Positions 32,811-41,203 of a stretch of DNA of 45,579 nt are shown here, one piece after another. A program made the translations under genes and the position numbers. Within the stretch, counting starts at the first letter, position 1. Each line of letters starts with the position of its first letter. The stretch is from NCBI GenBank assembly GCA_903918645.1, contig CAIXFH010000141.1, positions 1-45,579 of the forward strand, given 5' to 3'. Source of the DNA: an uncultured Actinomycetes bacterium. Its GTDB lineage: Bacteria > Actinomycetota > Actinomycetes > S36-B12 > CAIYMF01. The notes beneath the pieces were generated by a model. That model ran no database searches. It was not told where the DNA came from and saw nothing but the letters and a program-made list of their open reading frames with translations.

Positions 32811-35621
32811 GTGTCGCTTCTCGACAAGCTCCTCCGAGCCGGTGAAGGTCGCCTTCTCAAGAAGCTCGACTCGATCGCGCACCAAGTCAACGCGCTCGAA
32901 GACGACTTCGTCGATCTGACCGATGATGAACTGCGCGCGAAGACTGCTGAATATCAGGAGCGATACGCCGAGGGCGAGACTCTCGACTCGTTGCTACCTG
33001 AGGCATTCGCGACGGTTCGCGAAGCAGCGAAGCGCACTCTTGGCCAGCGTCACTATGACGTTCAGATCATGGGTGGAGCCGCACTGCACTTGGGCAACAT
33101 CGCCGAGATGAAGACCGGTGAGGGCAAGACCCTGGTCGCCACGCTGCCTGCGTATCTCAATGCGATTTCCGGTGACGGTGTCCACGTGGTCACGGTCAAC
33201 GACTATCTCGCCGAGCGTGACTCTGAGTGGATGGGTCGTGTTCACCGGTTCCTCGGCTTGTCCGTCGGAGTGATCTTGGCGAACATGCAGCCCGATGCAC
33301 GTCGCGTTGCCTATGGCTGCGACATCACGTACGGCACCAACAACGAGTTCGGATTCGACTATCTGCGCGACAACATGGCTTGGTCGATCGAAGAGCGTGT
33401 GCAACGTGGACACAACTTCGCGGTCGTCGACGAAACCGACTCGATCCTCATCGACGAAGCCCGCACGCCGCTCATCATCAGCGGCCCAGCCGACGCTCCG
33501 ACCAAGTGGTACAACGAGTTTGCCCGTCTGGCGCCTCGGCTGATCAAGGGTGATGAGTCCAAGGGAATCCCAGGTGACTATGAGGTCGACGAGAAGAAGC
33601 GCACCGTCGGTATCTTGGAATCTGGAGTCGCAAAGGTTGAGGATTGGCTAGGCATCCACAATCTCTATGAATCGGTTAACACCCCGCTTGTCGGCTATCT
33701 GAACAACTCGCTGAAGGCCAAGGAGTTGTTCCGTCGCGACAAGGACTACGTGGTGATGAACGGTGAGGTTCTCATCGTCGACGAGCACACGGGGCGAATC
33801 CTGTCTGGTCGTCGGTACAACGAGGGCATGCATCAGGCGATCGAGGCCAAAGAAGGCGTTGAGATCAAGCAGGAGAACCAAACCCTGGCCACGATTACGC
33901 TGCAGAACTACTTCCGCCTCTACAACAAACTGTCCGGCATGACCGGTACCGCTATGACCGAGGCCGCTGAGTTCGACCAGATCTACAAGCTCGGTGTCAT
34001 CCCGATCCCTACGAACCAGTCGGTGAAGCGCGCGGACGAGCCCGACTTGGTCTACCGCACTGAAGGCGCCAAATTCAACGCCGTTGTCGATGACCTCGAG
34101 GAACGGCACGCCAAGGGGCAGCCGGTGCTGGTTGGAACCACCAGTGTCGAGAAGTCCGAGCACTTGTCGAACCTGTTGCGTAAGCGTGGGGTGCCCCATG
34201 AGGTGCTCAACGCGAAGTACCACGAGCGTGAGGCCTCGATCGTGGCTCAGGCCGGGCGCAGGGGCGCAGTCACGGTAGCCACCAACATGGCTGGACGAGG
34301 CACCGACATCATGCTCGGCGGTAACTCCGAGTTCATGGCTGCGGCAGAGCTTGCCCAGCAGGAACTCAGCCCGGTTGACACCCCGGAGGAGTACGAAGCG
34401 GCTTGGCCGGCTGCCCTTGAGCGCGCTAAGAAGGCGGTCGCTGCAGAGCACGACGAGGTCACCGGCCTTGGTGGTCTGTATGTCCTTGGCACTGAGCGGC
34501 ATGAGTCCAGGCGTATCGATAACCAGTTGCGTGGTCGTTCCGGCCGGCAGGGTGACCCAGGCGAGACCCGCTTCTACCTCTCACTCGAAGACGACCTCAT
34601 GCGCCTGTTCAAGGCCGACATCGTCGACTCGTTCCTTCGTCGCTTCAATGTGCCCGATGACGTTCCGATTGAAGCGAAGATGGTCAGTAACGCGATCCGA
34701 TCTGCGCAGACTCAGGTCGAGGGACAAAACTTCGAGATCCGTAAGAACGTCCTCAAGTACGACGAGGTCATGAACCGTCAGCGCAAGGTCATTTACGAAG
34801 AGCGTCGGCGCGTGCTCGAGGGCGAGGATCTCCACGAGCAGATCCGCGAGTTCCTCGACGACACGATCAGCGGTTACGTCAGCGCTGAGACCAAAGACGG
34901 CTACCCCGAGGATTGGGACTTCGACCGGCTCTGGACTGCGCTGCGAACTCTGTACCCGGTCAGTGTCAGTGTCGATGAGTTGGCCGCTTCCTCGGGCGGC
35001 GGGGTCAACGGCCTTACTGACGAGTTCCTCTCGGCTGAACTTCAGTCTGATGCTCAGTTGGCCTATGACCAGCGCGAGCGCGAACTCGGCCCTGAGGTCG
35101 TACGCGAACTCGAACGTCGAGTGGTGCTCTCGGTTCTCGACCGCAAGTGGCGCGAGCACCTCTACGAGATGGACTACCTGCAAGAGGGCATTGGGCTTCG
35201 CGCGATGGCGCAGAAGGATCCGCTGATTGAGTATCAGCGTGAGGGTTATGAGTTGTTCAACGCGATGATGGACTCGATCAAGGAAGAGTCGGTCGGATAC
35301 TTGTTCAACGTCGAGGTGCAGGTTGGGCCTGACCAAGGAATTGTCGAGCTGCCTGAACTCGTCGAAGGTGACGAGGCCGCGGACGTTGAGCCCGGTTCAG
35401 TGCCTGTCGCCGCGGCCGCCGTGCCCGAGATCAGCGCTAAGGGGCTCACCCCGCAGCGTCCGACTCACCTCGACTACAGCTCGCCGGTGCTCGACGGTGA
35501 AGCCGGAGTGGGGCGTAGCTCGGAGGATCTCGACGACATCCCTGAACTAGGTGCCGACGCTAGCCGTGCTGAGCGTCGCAGGGTTGAGCGAGCGATGCGC
35601 AAGCGCGACAGCAAGAACTAG
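32811..35621 (+). CDS. secA: Preprotein translocase ATPase SecA
   Basis: SecA drives protein export through SecYEG. The 936-residue protein has the whole family plan: start [19 protein letters not shown], Walker A TGEGKT at residues 102-107, [47 protein letters not shown], the preprotein cross-linking domain, [57 protein letters not shown], and the helical scaffold [26 protein letters not shown]. The C terminus is basic ([15 protein letters not shown]) with no zinc-binding cysteine motif, as in actinobacterial SecA1. GTG at 32811 has AAGGA eight bases upstream. A 19-bp perfect hairpin follows. Confidence 0.97.
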   Translation: MSLLDKLLRAGEGRLLKKLDSIAHQVNALEDDFVDLTDDELRAKTAEYQERYAEGETLDSLLPEAFATVREAAKRTLGQRHYDVQIMGGAALHLGNIAEMKTGEGKTLVATLPAYLNAISGDGVHVVTVNDYLAERDSEWMGRVHRFLGLSVGVILANMQPDARRVAYGCDITYGTNNEFGFDYLRDNMAWSIEERVQRGHNFAVVDETDSILIDEARTPLIISGPADAPTKWYNEFARLAPRLIKGDESKGIPGDYEVDEKKRTVGILESGVAKVEDWLGIHNLYESVNTPLVGYLNNSLKAKELFRRDKDYVVMNGEVLIVDEHTGRILSGRRYNEGMHQAIEAKEGVEIKQENQTLATITLQNYFRLYNKLSGMTGTAMTEAAEFDQIYKLGVIPIPTNQSVKRADEPDLVYRTEGAKFNAVVDDLEERHAKGQPVLVGTTSVEKSEHLSNLLRKRGVPHEVLNAKYHEREASIVAQAGRRGAVTVATNMAGRGTDIMLGGNSEFMAAAELAQQELSPVDTPEEYEAAWPAALERAKKAVAAEHDEVTGLGGLYVLGTERHESRRIDNQLRGRSGRQGDPGETRFYLSLEDDLMRLFKADIVDSFLRRFNVPDDVPIEAKMVSNAIRSAQTQVEGQNFEIRKNVLKYDEVMNRQRKVIYEERRRVLEGEDLHEQIREFLDDTISGYVSAETKDGYPEDWDFDRLWTALRTLYPVSVSVDELAASSGGGVNGLTDEFLSAELQSDAQLAYDQRERELGPEVVRELERRVVLSVLDRKWREHLYEMDYLQEGIGLRAMAQKDPLIEYQREGYELFNAMMDSIKEESVGYLFNVEVQVGPDQGIVELPELVEGDEAADVEPGSVPVAAAAVPEISAKGLTPQRPTHLDYSSPVLDGEAGVGRSSEDLDDIPELGADASRAERRRVERAMRKRDSKN

Positions 35622-35644
35622 CGCTGGCGCTAAGAGTTTCCTTA

Positions 35645-35686
35645 CACACATCTGGCCGTGCTGCTTACAGCACGGCCAGATGTGTG
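35645..35686. terminator. 19-bp perfect stem-loop between secA and Rv3235-family gene
   Basis: CACACATCTGGCCGTGCTG at 35645-35663 pairs exactly with 35668-35686 around the loop CTTA. An outer TGGCGCT/AGCGCCA pair (35625-35631, 35688-35694) could extend it. It lies 23 bases after the secA stop. The convergent gene's stop codon (TAA, 35665-35667) lies in the loop and its last codons are in one arm. A two-way terminator is likely, although neither side has a U tract. Confidence 0.85.
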
Positions 35687-36357
35687 CAGCGCCAACGTCC
35701 ATCCCAACCTTCGAGCCGCAGGGCCACAGCCCTAGCGCGCCGACCGCCGACCACGACTGCGTTCGCCTCGACTATTCCGTCGGCTGGCTCGAACACGTGG
35801 ATGCTGCTTACGTTACGTCGAGCCCTTGTGCCAGAAGGATTTTGGGCCCTAGTAGATGGGGGAGTTGACCCCATGACATGTGCGCTGAGATCGGCGTACA
35901 CGTCGGGGGTTAGCCAGCGGACCAACTGCTGGCGCGGTCGTTCATGGGCGAGGACTTCGACAACTGCTTGGACGAGTTGGGCAGTCCAGCGTCCTGGATC
36001 GGGGAGTTCGTCGCGCGATGTTGCCACGACCGCCACTGCCGGATCGGTATCGCGATCCATTGCCGGAACACGCGGCACAAGCCGAAGATCTGGTGCCGGC
36101 CCTGGGGCTGCGCTGTCGTCACCGGTGCGGCTCCACTGCAGGGCAAGGGTGCCCTGGATCACGCCAAGGGCAGGCACCCCGCGGGCTGAATCCACGGCGC
36201 GTGATGCGGGCTGGGGAATCCTGCGGCTGACGACCGGCACTGGGCGAAGCAGCGCTCGAGTAGTGCTGGTGGTAATTGGAGGTGCAGTTTGGTGGGGCTG
36301 CGGGTTGGGGTCGTTGGGTAGGGCTTGGGTCGACGTCGTAGTGGGCGACGTTGGCAT
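35665..36357 (-). CDS. Rv3235-family protein (DUF6459)
   Basis: The C-terminal half matches the actinobacterial Rv3235/DUF6459 family: WTAQLVQAVVEVLAHERPRQQLVRWLTPDVYADL and SSIHVFEPADGIVEANAVVVGGRRARAVALRLEGWDGRWRCTHLAVL. The first 100 residues are Pro/Thr-rich and probably disordered. The function is unknown; the gene is kept near secA in many actinobacteria. At 230 residues it is somewhat long because of that N-terminal part. Its ATG is three bases after the LysM-gene stop, so the two are one transcript. Its last seven codons and stop are inside the secA terminator hairpin. Confidence 0.8.
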   Translation of the reverse strand: MPTSPTTTSTQALPNDPNPQPHQTAPPITTSTTRALLRPVPVVSRRIPQPASRAVDSARGVPALGVIQGTLALQWSRTGDDSAAPGPAPDLRLVPRVPAMDRDTDPAVAVVATSRDELPDPGRWTAQLVQAVVEVLAHERPRQQLVRWLTPDVYADLSAHVMGSTPPSTRAQNPSGTRARRNVSSIHVFEPADGIVEANAVVVGGRRARAVALRLEGWDGRWRCTHLAVL

Positions 36358-36360
36358 GGT

Positions 36361-37023
36361 TCACCGCCGATCAGGGTCGAGCGACGCCGCTAGGGCGTCG
36401 ATCGTGTGGGAGGGGGGCCGAGGGTTCGACGCCGACGTCCCTGTCGGTCGACCGTCAGGAATGCGCAGTGCCAGACCTGGACGAATGTGGTTGGGATCGG
36501 GACCGATCGCGGCCCGGTTGAGCTGATACCAGCGAGGCCATGCCCGTGCGATCTGCGAGTCGGTTGCCAGCGCTGGCAGGTGATCTCGAGCGATACCCCA
36601 CAGGGTGTCGCCGCGGGCGACGATGTACTGGTCGGGGGCAATGCCGTACTGGCCGGGGGCAATGCCGTACTGGCCGGGGGCAATGCCGTACTGGCCGCGA
36701 GTTGGTTGCCATGTGTTTGGCGGTGGTGCGGGGGCGGGGGTGGCGGCGAGAACTGGCGCGGGCGGGGTGGGGCTAGCCATGGCTGATGGGGCGAGCGAGA
36801 GGGCTGGAGCAGCGAGGCCGAGGGCGGCGGCCACCATGCGGCGAGCAATACCGGGGGCGAGGGCGCCGGCCAGACGTGCGCATCGAGCGCCAAGTGCGCC
36901 GGGGAAGCGCGCGGCCTGGATCAACGCGGCGAGCAGCGCTGCTCGGCCGACGATGCATGTTCCGGTGGCGGCCAGTGCCCACGGGATGAGCTGATCGAGG
37001 TCGATGCTTAGCGAGCCGGTCAT
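36361..37023 (-). CDS. Membrane protein with C-terminal LysM domain and heptapeptide repeats
   Basis: The 220-residue product has two hydrophobic stretches near residues 10-45 and 62-92, a Pro/Ala-rich segment, three copies of GQYGIAP, and a LysM domain (about 143-200: DQYIVARGDTLWGIARDHLPAL, WYQLNRAAIGPDPNHIRPGLALRIP). LysM binds peptidoglycan or chitin-like glycans, so this is probably an envelope protein with its LysM outside. ATG at 37023 is chosen because GGAG lies six bases upstream; longer in-frame starts reach 37164 but add non-conserved sequence through the promoter. It is followed at once by the Rv3235-family gene. Confidence 0.8.
   Translation of the reverse strand: MTGSLSIDLDQLIPWALAATGTCIVGRAALLAALIQAARFPGALGARCARLAGALAPGIARRMVAAALGLAAPALSLAPSAMASPTPPAPVLAATPAPAPPPNTWQPTRGQYGIAPGQYGIAPGQYGIAPDQYIVARGDTLWGIARDHLPALATDSQIARAWPRWYQLNRAAIGPDPNHIRPGLALRIPDGRPTGTSASNPRPPSHTIDALAASLDPDRR
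36625..36700. repeat. 21-bp in-frame tandem repeat in the LysM gene
   Basis: Units of 21 bp begin with GTACTGG at 36625, 36646, 36667 and (partial) 36688. They encode the heptad GQYGIAP three times (with a diverged DQY copy at the domain edge) on the minus strand. The near-identity of the units points to recent duplication. Confidence 0.92.
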
Positions 37024-37068
37024 GGAGTACTCCGAGATCGATTTGATGCCGTTTGCTTGTGTTTGCCT

Positions 37069-37097
37069 ATGACAACCTGCATTAGAGGATGCGTCAA
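37069..37097 (-). promoter_or_regulatory. LysM-gene promoter candidate
   Basis: On the minus strand TTGACG (37092-37097) and TGTCAT (37069-37074) are 17 bases apart, upstream of the ATG at 37023. The 305 bases between the LysM gene and the gene at 37329 hold this promoter, a rightward TACGCT hexamer at 37236, and a G-rich repeat; nothing else is seen. Confidence 0.45.
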
Positions 37098-37249
37098 TAG
37101 CCACGATGCTTGGCTGGGGAAAACGAGAGTTATCCGTGAGAGACGGCAGTGTTAGCGAGCACATCAGGGCTGGCCGGCTAGATCGTGCTGCTTCCGACCG
37201 GGTGAGACGACGAGCCGCCGCTGGCCGGCCCGACGTACGCTGATTTGGT

Positions 37250-37342
37250 GTGCTGCTCGGAGTGAACTCGGGCGCGCGTCATCGGGGGCAGGGTCAGGGG
37301 CAGGGGCAGGGGCAGGGGCAGGGACACTGTGGACGGGCGTGA
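37250..37342 (+). CDS. Candidate 30-residue upstream ORF with Gly-Gln repeat
   Basis: TACGCT at 37236-37241 lies eight bases before a GTG at 37250 that opens a 30-codon frame encoding six GQ dipeptides from the GGGGCA repeat, ending at TGA 37340-37342. It overlaps the start of the gene at 37329 in another frame, so it could limit or couple its translation. Another GTG at 37248 stops after five codons. There is no evidence of expression. Confidence 0.25.
   Translation: MLLGVNSGARHRGQGQGQGQGQGQGHCGRA
37284..37323 (+). repeat. G-rich hexamer repeat, G-quadruplex candidate
   Basis: Seven runs of three to five G, most spaced by CA (GGGGCA units), lie between the likely promoter and the GTG at 37329. 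As RNA or DNA this could form a stable quadruplex in the leader. Confidence 0.85.
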
Positions 37343-37868
37343 TTTCGATCCAATCTCCGCGCTTGAGGCGGACTTCGCAGTTCAGGCTGCGGCCGACTCT
37401 GACCTTGACCGAGATGGTGAAGTTGCGGAGCGAGTCCGGATCGAGCGTTCCTCCGTTGGGTTGCATGATCGGCTGGTGAGATCTGTTGAGCCTGTTGATC
37501 TAACGGTCGCTGGGGGCCAGCGGATTACCGGGGTGGTCACCGACTCGGGGCAGTCGTGGTGTGTCGTGAGTGAGACGGCGTCAACCGTCGAATGCCTGGT
37601 CGTCTCAGCGTCGGTGGTGACGGCTCGCGGGCTGGGGCGAGGCATGTCTGCGCGGAAGCCTTCGACGAGATCGCTGGCATCGGTGCTGCGCGAGTGGTGT
37701 CGTGACCGTTCGCAGGTGATGGTCTATCTCTTTGATGGGTCACGAGTTGTCGGGATGGGGCACGCAGCGTACGCCGATCACGTGGAGGTGCTCGACGATC
37801 GTGGTGGCATGGTTGCCATTTCGAGTGCGGCGATCGCCGCGATGTCCCGTACCCACATCGATCACTAG
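37329..37868 (+). CDS. Hypothetical protein, no recognised family
   Basis: I do not recognise this 179-residue protein. It begins with an acidic, charged region (DGRDFDPISALEADFAVQ) and continues with beta-rich stretches (VDLTVAGGQRITGVVTDSGQSWCVV, VMVYLFDGSRVVGMGHAAYADHVEVLDD) separated by a basic loop and a helix (LASVLREWCRD); the two glycine-turn strands look like two small barrel halves, perhaps Sm- or PilZ-like, but this is a guess. There is no signal peptide or membrane segment. The GTG start is preceded by a G-rich repeat and overlapped by a short upstream ORF; no ribosome site is evident. It converges on the HTH gene 19 bases away. Confidence 0.65.
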   Translation: MDGRDFDPISALEADFAVQAAADSDLDRDGEVAERVRIERSSVGLHDRLVRSVEPVDLTVAGGQRITGVVTDSGQSWCVVSETASTVECLVVSASVVTARGLGRGMSARKPSTRSLASVLREWCRDRSQVMVYLFDGSRVVGMGHAAYADHVEVLDDRGGMVAISSAAIAAMSRTHIDH

Positions 37869-37887
37869 CGGGAGTCGGCGACGCCGC

Positions 37888-38127
37888 CTAGTCGAAGGTG
37901 GGTTCTGTGTCGTCGCGACCCAGCGGGTGAGTACGTACGAAGTCAGCGGTTGCTGAGTACATACGGCCGATGTAGTTCTCAAGTTCGGTGGCCTCGACCC
38001 GCCATTGCCCTCGCCCGCCCACCTTGATCGCGGGCAGATCCCCATTGCGCACGAGCGCATATGCCTGTGAGGCCGAGATGTTGAGAGTCTCGGCTACGTC
38101 CGCAAGGGTGAGAAAACGTGAGGCCAC
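37888..38127 (-). CDS. Helix-turn-helix (MerR/excisionase-type) DNA-binding protein
   Basis: The 79-residue protein consists of a winged HTH_17-type domain: FLTLADVAETLNISASQAYALVRNGDLPAIKVGGRGQWRVEATELENYI, followed by an acidic tail. Such proteins resemble excisionases and BldC-like regulators; they are common as single chromosomal genes in actinobacteria, and nothing around it suggests a prophage. The start is GTG; the minus strand has CAAGAT six bases upstream, a poor -10. It diverges from the SAF-domain gene, with 80 bases between, so it might regulate it. Confidence 0.85.
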   Translation of the reverse strand: MASRFLTLADVAETLNISASQAYALVRNGDLPAIKVGGRGQWRVEATELENYIGRMYSATADFVRTHPLGRDDTEPTFD

Positions 38128-38207
38128 AGCGTCATCTTGGCATCTCGGACACCCACACGGACGAGCGACATCGCGCGTGTGGACTATCTGCTTGTAAGGC
38201 TCGAACC

Positions 38208-38852
38208 ATGTCAGTACCAGTGAGTCCCCGTGCGCACCGGCTCGGCACCGATCGTCGCGACGTACGGCTGGCTATCGGTGTAGCGCTAGTCATCGGATCG
38301 GTGCTTCTTGGCAGCCGCGTGTTTGCTGCGGCCGATCATCGCGTGCAACTGTTATCGGCGCGCGATTCCTTAGCGGCCGGCACCACGTTGACCGAAGCCG
38401 ATGTTGTCGTAGTCGATGTGGCAGTGGATTCCGCGTCGAGCTATCTCGATCCCTCGGCGGGCATTGACGGTCGCGTTCTGACCCGGGACGTAGGCGCAGG
38501 GGAACTCATTGCGGCGTCCGCGCTCGGCGACTCGGTGCGGACAGATCGACGATTCGTCACGGTGCCTGTTGATCCGCTTCACGCGCCGCCCGCTCTGGCA
38601 AGGGGTGAGCGAGTCGATGTCTACGTATCACCCAAAGACGGAACTTCAGTTGGTGGTGGCTCGGTCACGGTACTGCCGACGTTGGTACTCGCTGGAGCGT
38701 TGGTCGCCGACCCAGGCAGTGCAGATGCCTCAGGTGCCAATAGCCAGATTGGTGTCGTTCTCGATGTCGCGGATTCCGATGCGGGGCAGGCGGTTGCGGC
38801 TGCCCGCGGCGGTGACGTCGATCTGGTGCGAGTGGGCGGTGGTGGTTCCTGA
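38208..38852 (+). CDS. SAF-domain membrane protein, CpaB/FlgA-like
   Basis: The 214-residue protein has a membrane helix at about 20-42 (VRLAIGVALVIGSVLLGSRVFAAA) and a SAF domain (about 50-108: LLSARDSLAAGTTLTEADVVVVDV, LTRDVGAGELIAASAL) like those of the Flp/Tad pilus protein CpaB, followed by a beta-rich region (VDVYVSPKDGTSVGGGSVTVL). ATG at 38208 is chosen; longer frames lie upstream without support. Its stop overlaps the ATG of the next gene by one base (TGATG), so it is coupled to the CpaE-like ATPase. No pilin, secretin or CpaF gene is in the window, so pilus assembly is not shown. Confidence 0.83.
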   Translation: MSVPVSPRAHRLGTDRRDVRLAIGVALVIGSVLLGSRVFAAADHRVQLLSARDSLAAGTTLTEADVVVVDVAVDSASSYLDPSAGIDGRVLTRDVGAGELIAASALGDSVRTDRRFVTVPVDPLHAPPALARGERVDVYVSPKDGTSVGGGSVTVLPTLVLAGALVADPGSADASGANSQIGVVLDVADSDAGQAVAAARGGDVDLVRVGGGGS

Positions 38853-40126
38853 TGGCCCACGAACTGTTGGTACTGCTGGGGAAAACGCCATGGGAGGGAC
38901 CGCTAGTGGCGGGCCTGGCTCATCCCGCGAGTCGGATGACCATCGCACGGCGATGCCTGGATACTGCCGACCTCCTTGCATCTGCGGAAGCAGGTCGCGG
39001 TGAGGTGGCATTGGTCGGCGCGGATGCCCCTCGGCTCGATGCAGACGTAATCCAGCGGCTGATCGACTGCGATGTACGAATCGTTGGACTGGTCTCGGCG
39101 GATGATCACGATTCACCTGCCCGGCTGCAGCGATGGGGCGTGGAATCAATTGTTGTTGTTGACGTTTCCGAGATCGGCCCAGCAGTGTTCGCCATTGCTG
39201 AGGCGGTGCGACTCGACGACCGTGACCGGTTTGACCTCGTTCGTGATGGGTCAGCCACTGCTGGTGAAATAGCGTCGATCGCTCCAGGAACTCGCGCGCT
39301 TGCGATCGCCGTCTGGGGGCCAGCCGGCGCTCCTGGGCGCACGTCCGTCGCGATTGGACTCGCCGACGAGTTATCACGAGCGGGACGCAGGGTCCTTCTT
39401 GTCGATGCAGACACTTGGAGCCCATCGGTGTCCCTGATGCTCGGCATGGTCGACGATGGCGCGGGCCTGGCGTCTGCCTGTCGACGTGCTCTTTCTGGAA
39501 CGCTCGATGTGGAATCCCTTGCAGCGCTTACTCGATCGCCGAGTAAGAATTTCGCGGTGCTCTCCGGACTATCCCGATCGGGCCGATGGGCGGAGGTTCG
39601 GTCGGCCGCAATGACAACCGTGCTCAACGTCGCGCGATCTTGGGTCGAGGCTGTCGTTATCGACTGTGGCTTCTCGCTTGAGGCCGATGAGGACCTCGTC
39701 TTCGACACGGCTGCACCGCGGCGCAACGCCGCAACCTTCGTCGCCCTTGAGCAAGCCGACGAGGTTGTTGTTGTCGGCGCGGGCGACCCCGTGGGCTTGG
39801 TGCGACTGGTGACCGGGCTGTCCGACCTCTCCGACGCCGCGGCAGTCTCGCACCGGCACGTAGTTGTCACTCGTGCGCGCAACTCAACACTGGGTCGAAG
39901 GCCAGACGCTGCCATCTCCGAGTTGCTCTACCGCCATGCCGGCGTTGATTCCGTCTGGTGTGTGCCCGACGACCCGATCGGTTACGACATGGCTCTACGT
40001 GAAGGTCGCACCCTCGCTGATGTCGCCCCGAAGTCGCCGGCGCGGCAAGTCGTAAGAGGGCTAGCGCGGACGATTGGCGATGACCACTGGCCACGGGGAG
40101 TAAGGACGCTGCGGATTGCTCGATAA
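38852..40126 (+). CDS. CpaE/MinD-like P-loop ATPase
   Basis: The 424-residue protein has an N-terminal receiver-like region (about 1-130, VALVGADAPRLDADVIQRLI and VRIVGLVSADDHDSPARLQRWGV) and a ParA/MinD-type ATPase domain. The P-loop is GPAGAPGRTSVA (near residue 156), where the usual GKGGVGKT lysines are replaced by an arginine-containing APGRT; this variant recurs in actinobacterial CpaE-like proteins. RRVLLVDADTWSPSVSLMLGM is the Walker A-prime/switch region and VVIDCGFSLEAD the Walker B region. Coupled to the SAF protein upstream; together they look like a CpaB-CpaE remnant or a separate two-protein unit. The stop codon TAA forms part of the next gene's -10 hexamer. Confidence 0.82.
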   Translation: MAHELLVLLGKTPWEGPLVAGLAHPASRMTIARRCLDTADLLASAEAGRGEVALVGADAPRLDADVIQRLIDCDVRIVGLVSADDHDSPARLQRWGVESIVVVDVSEIGPAVFAIAEAVRLDDRDRFDLVRDGSATAGEIASIAPGTRALAIAVWGPAGAPGRTSVAIGLADELSRAGRRVLLVDADTWSPSVSLMLGMVDDGAGLASACRRALSGTLDVESLAALTRSPSKNFAVLSGLSRSGRWAEVRSAAMTTVLNVARSWVEAVVIDCGFSLEADEDLVFDTAAPRRNAATFVALEQADEVVVVGAGDPVGLVRLVTGLSDLSDAAAVSHRHVVVTRARNSTLGRRPDAAISELLYRHAGVDSVWCVPDDPIGYDMALREGRTLADVAPKSPARQVVRGLARTIGDDHWPRGVRTLRIAR

Positions 40127-40129
40127 GGT
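40124..40129 (+). promoter_or_regulatory. -10 hexamer for leaderless phosphotransferase gene
   Basis: TAAGGT begins with the stop codon of the CpaE-like gene and is followed by six bases and GTG 40136. Confidence 0.6.
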
Positions 40130-40135
40130 CGACAG

Positions 40136-41203
40136 GTGAGCGCCGCCACTGACCTCGTCGACCTCGATCGGCTCGAGCCGTGGCTGGTCGAACGCGGCAT
40201 CCTTGTCGGCCCAGAGCCGTTGGCAGCAGCGCCCCTTGGTGAAGGGCATAGCAATCTCACCTACACCCTCAGCCGCGGCGATACATCCCTGATACTGCGT
40301 CGCCCCCCACGTGGCCCTTTGCTCCCTACCGCGCATGACGTCATCCGCGAGGCCGCGATCATGCAGTTGCTCGATGGGCAAGTTCCCGTGCCGCAAGTGG
40401 CTGGAGTCTGCGACACGCCTGACGTCATAGGCGCCCCGTTTTATCTCATGCAATCAGTTGACGGTGTTGTGGTTCGTGATCGATTGCCCGACTTCCTAGG
40501 CGGCGCGGCTTCCAGCAAGTCCCGCACATCACTCGGTATCGACGTGGCCCGTGTCCTTGGCCAGATCCATCGAGTGCCGTGGAAGCCATTTGTCGCAGCC
40601 GGTTACGGGAAAGAGTCCGGCTACCTTGAGCGACAACTCCGGCGATGGAGTGGGCAGCGCGAGGGCGTTAGAGCGGCTGTGGCTGAGTCAGGGGGGCGCG
40701 CTCGTGATTTGCCTGACTACGACGTCCTGCGTGATTGGCTCGTGGCGCAGATGCCTGCCGAGGTCGAGCCAACTGTGGTGCATGGCGACTACAAGCTCGA
40801 CAATTTGATCGTTCGCAGCGCACCCGAAGGCCATGGTGGCGTTGAGATCTCGGCGGTCATCGATTGGGAAATGGCGACAGTCGGAGATCCACGTGCCGAC
40901 CTTGGATACCTCCTTTCGTTCTGGCCAGAGCCTGGTGAGGTACTGCCCCTCGCCACCCTCGTTACAAGCGCGGAGGGGTTCCCACTGCGTTCGGAGATGA
41001 TTGAAATCTGGGAGGAGTCAAGCGGTCGGCGGATTGGTGATCCTCGCTGGTTCATGGCCATGGCGGTATGGAAACTCGCGATTCTCTTGGAGGCCAGCTA
41101 CTACCGGTATCTGGCCGGAACGGCGGACGATCCATTCTTTGCCAAACTCGAACTCGGTGTGCCCGCTTTGTTTTCCCGCGCCAGGAGGATTGCTGATGTC
41201 TGA
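40136..41203 (+). CDS. Phosphotransferase family protein (APH-like kinase, ACAD10/11 type)
   Basis: The 355-residue protein has an aminoglycoside-phosphotransferase-like kinase fold: LEPWLVERGILVG, LGEGHSNLTYTLSRGDTSLILRRPPRG, the Brenner-type catalytic loop VVHGDYKLDNLIV and the metal motif AVIDWEMATVGDPRADLGYLL. It resembles the kinase part of ACAD10/ACAD11 and the actinobacterial phosphotransferases linked to acyl-CoA dehydrogenases rather than antibiotic-resistance enzymes; a hydroxyacyl substrate is possible. It is probably leaderless (TAAGGT, six bases, GTG). The HAD gene starts within its last codons (8-base overlap). Confidence 0.88.
   Translation: MSAATDLVDLDRLEPWLVERGILVGPEPLAAAPLGEGHSNLTYTLSRGDTSLILRRPPRGPLLPTAHDVIREAAIMQLLDGQVPVPQVAGVCDTPDVIGAPFYLMQSVDGVVVRDRLPDFLGGAASSKSRTSLGIDVARVLGQIHRVPWKPFVAAGYGKESGYLERQLRRWSGQREGVRAAVAESGGRARDLPDYDVLRDWLVAQMPAEVEPTVVHGDYKLDNLIVRSAPEGHGGVEISAVIDWEMATVGDPRADLGYLLSFWPEPGEVLPLATLVTSAEGFPLRSEMIEIWEESSGRRIGDPRWFMAMAVWKLAILLEASYYRYLAGTADDPFFAKLELGVPALFSRARRIADV

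Noticed and set aside
33648-34502. Long minus-strand frame (284 residues) inside secA
   Set aside because: Shadow of the secA coding strand with Leu/Val/Asp-rich composition typical of antisense frames.
37164-37466. Minus-strand 100-residue frame with Pro-Ala repeats
   Set aside because: The PAPAPA stretch is just the antisense of the GGGGCA repeat, and the frame overlaps the better-supported gene at 37329.
37888-38127. Prophage excisionase
   Set aside because: The HTH fold is similar, but there is no integrase, attachment site or phage gene nearby.
40136-41203. Aminoglycoside resistance gene
   Set aside because: The kinase motifs are shared by a large family; context and motifs fit the ACAD-linked phosphotransferases better.
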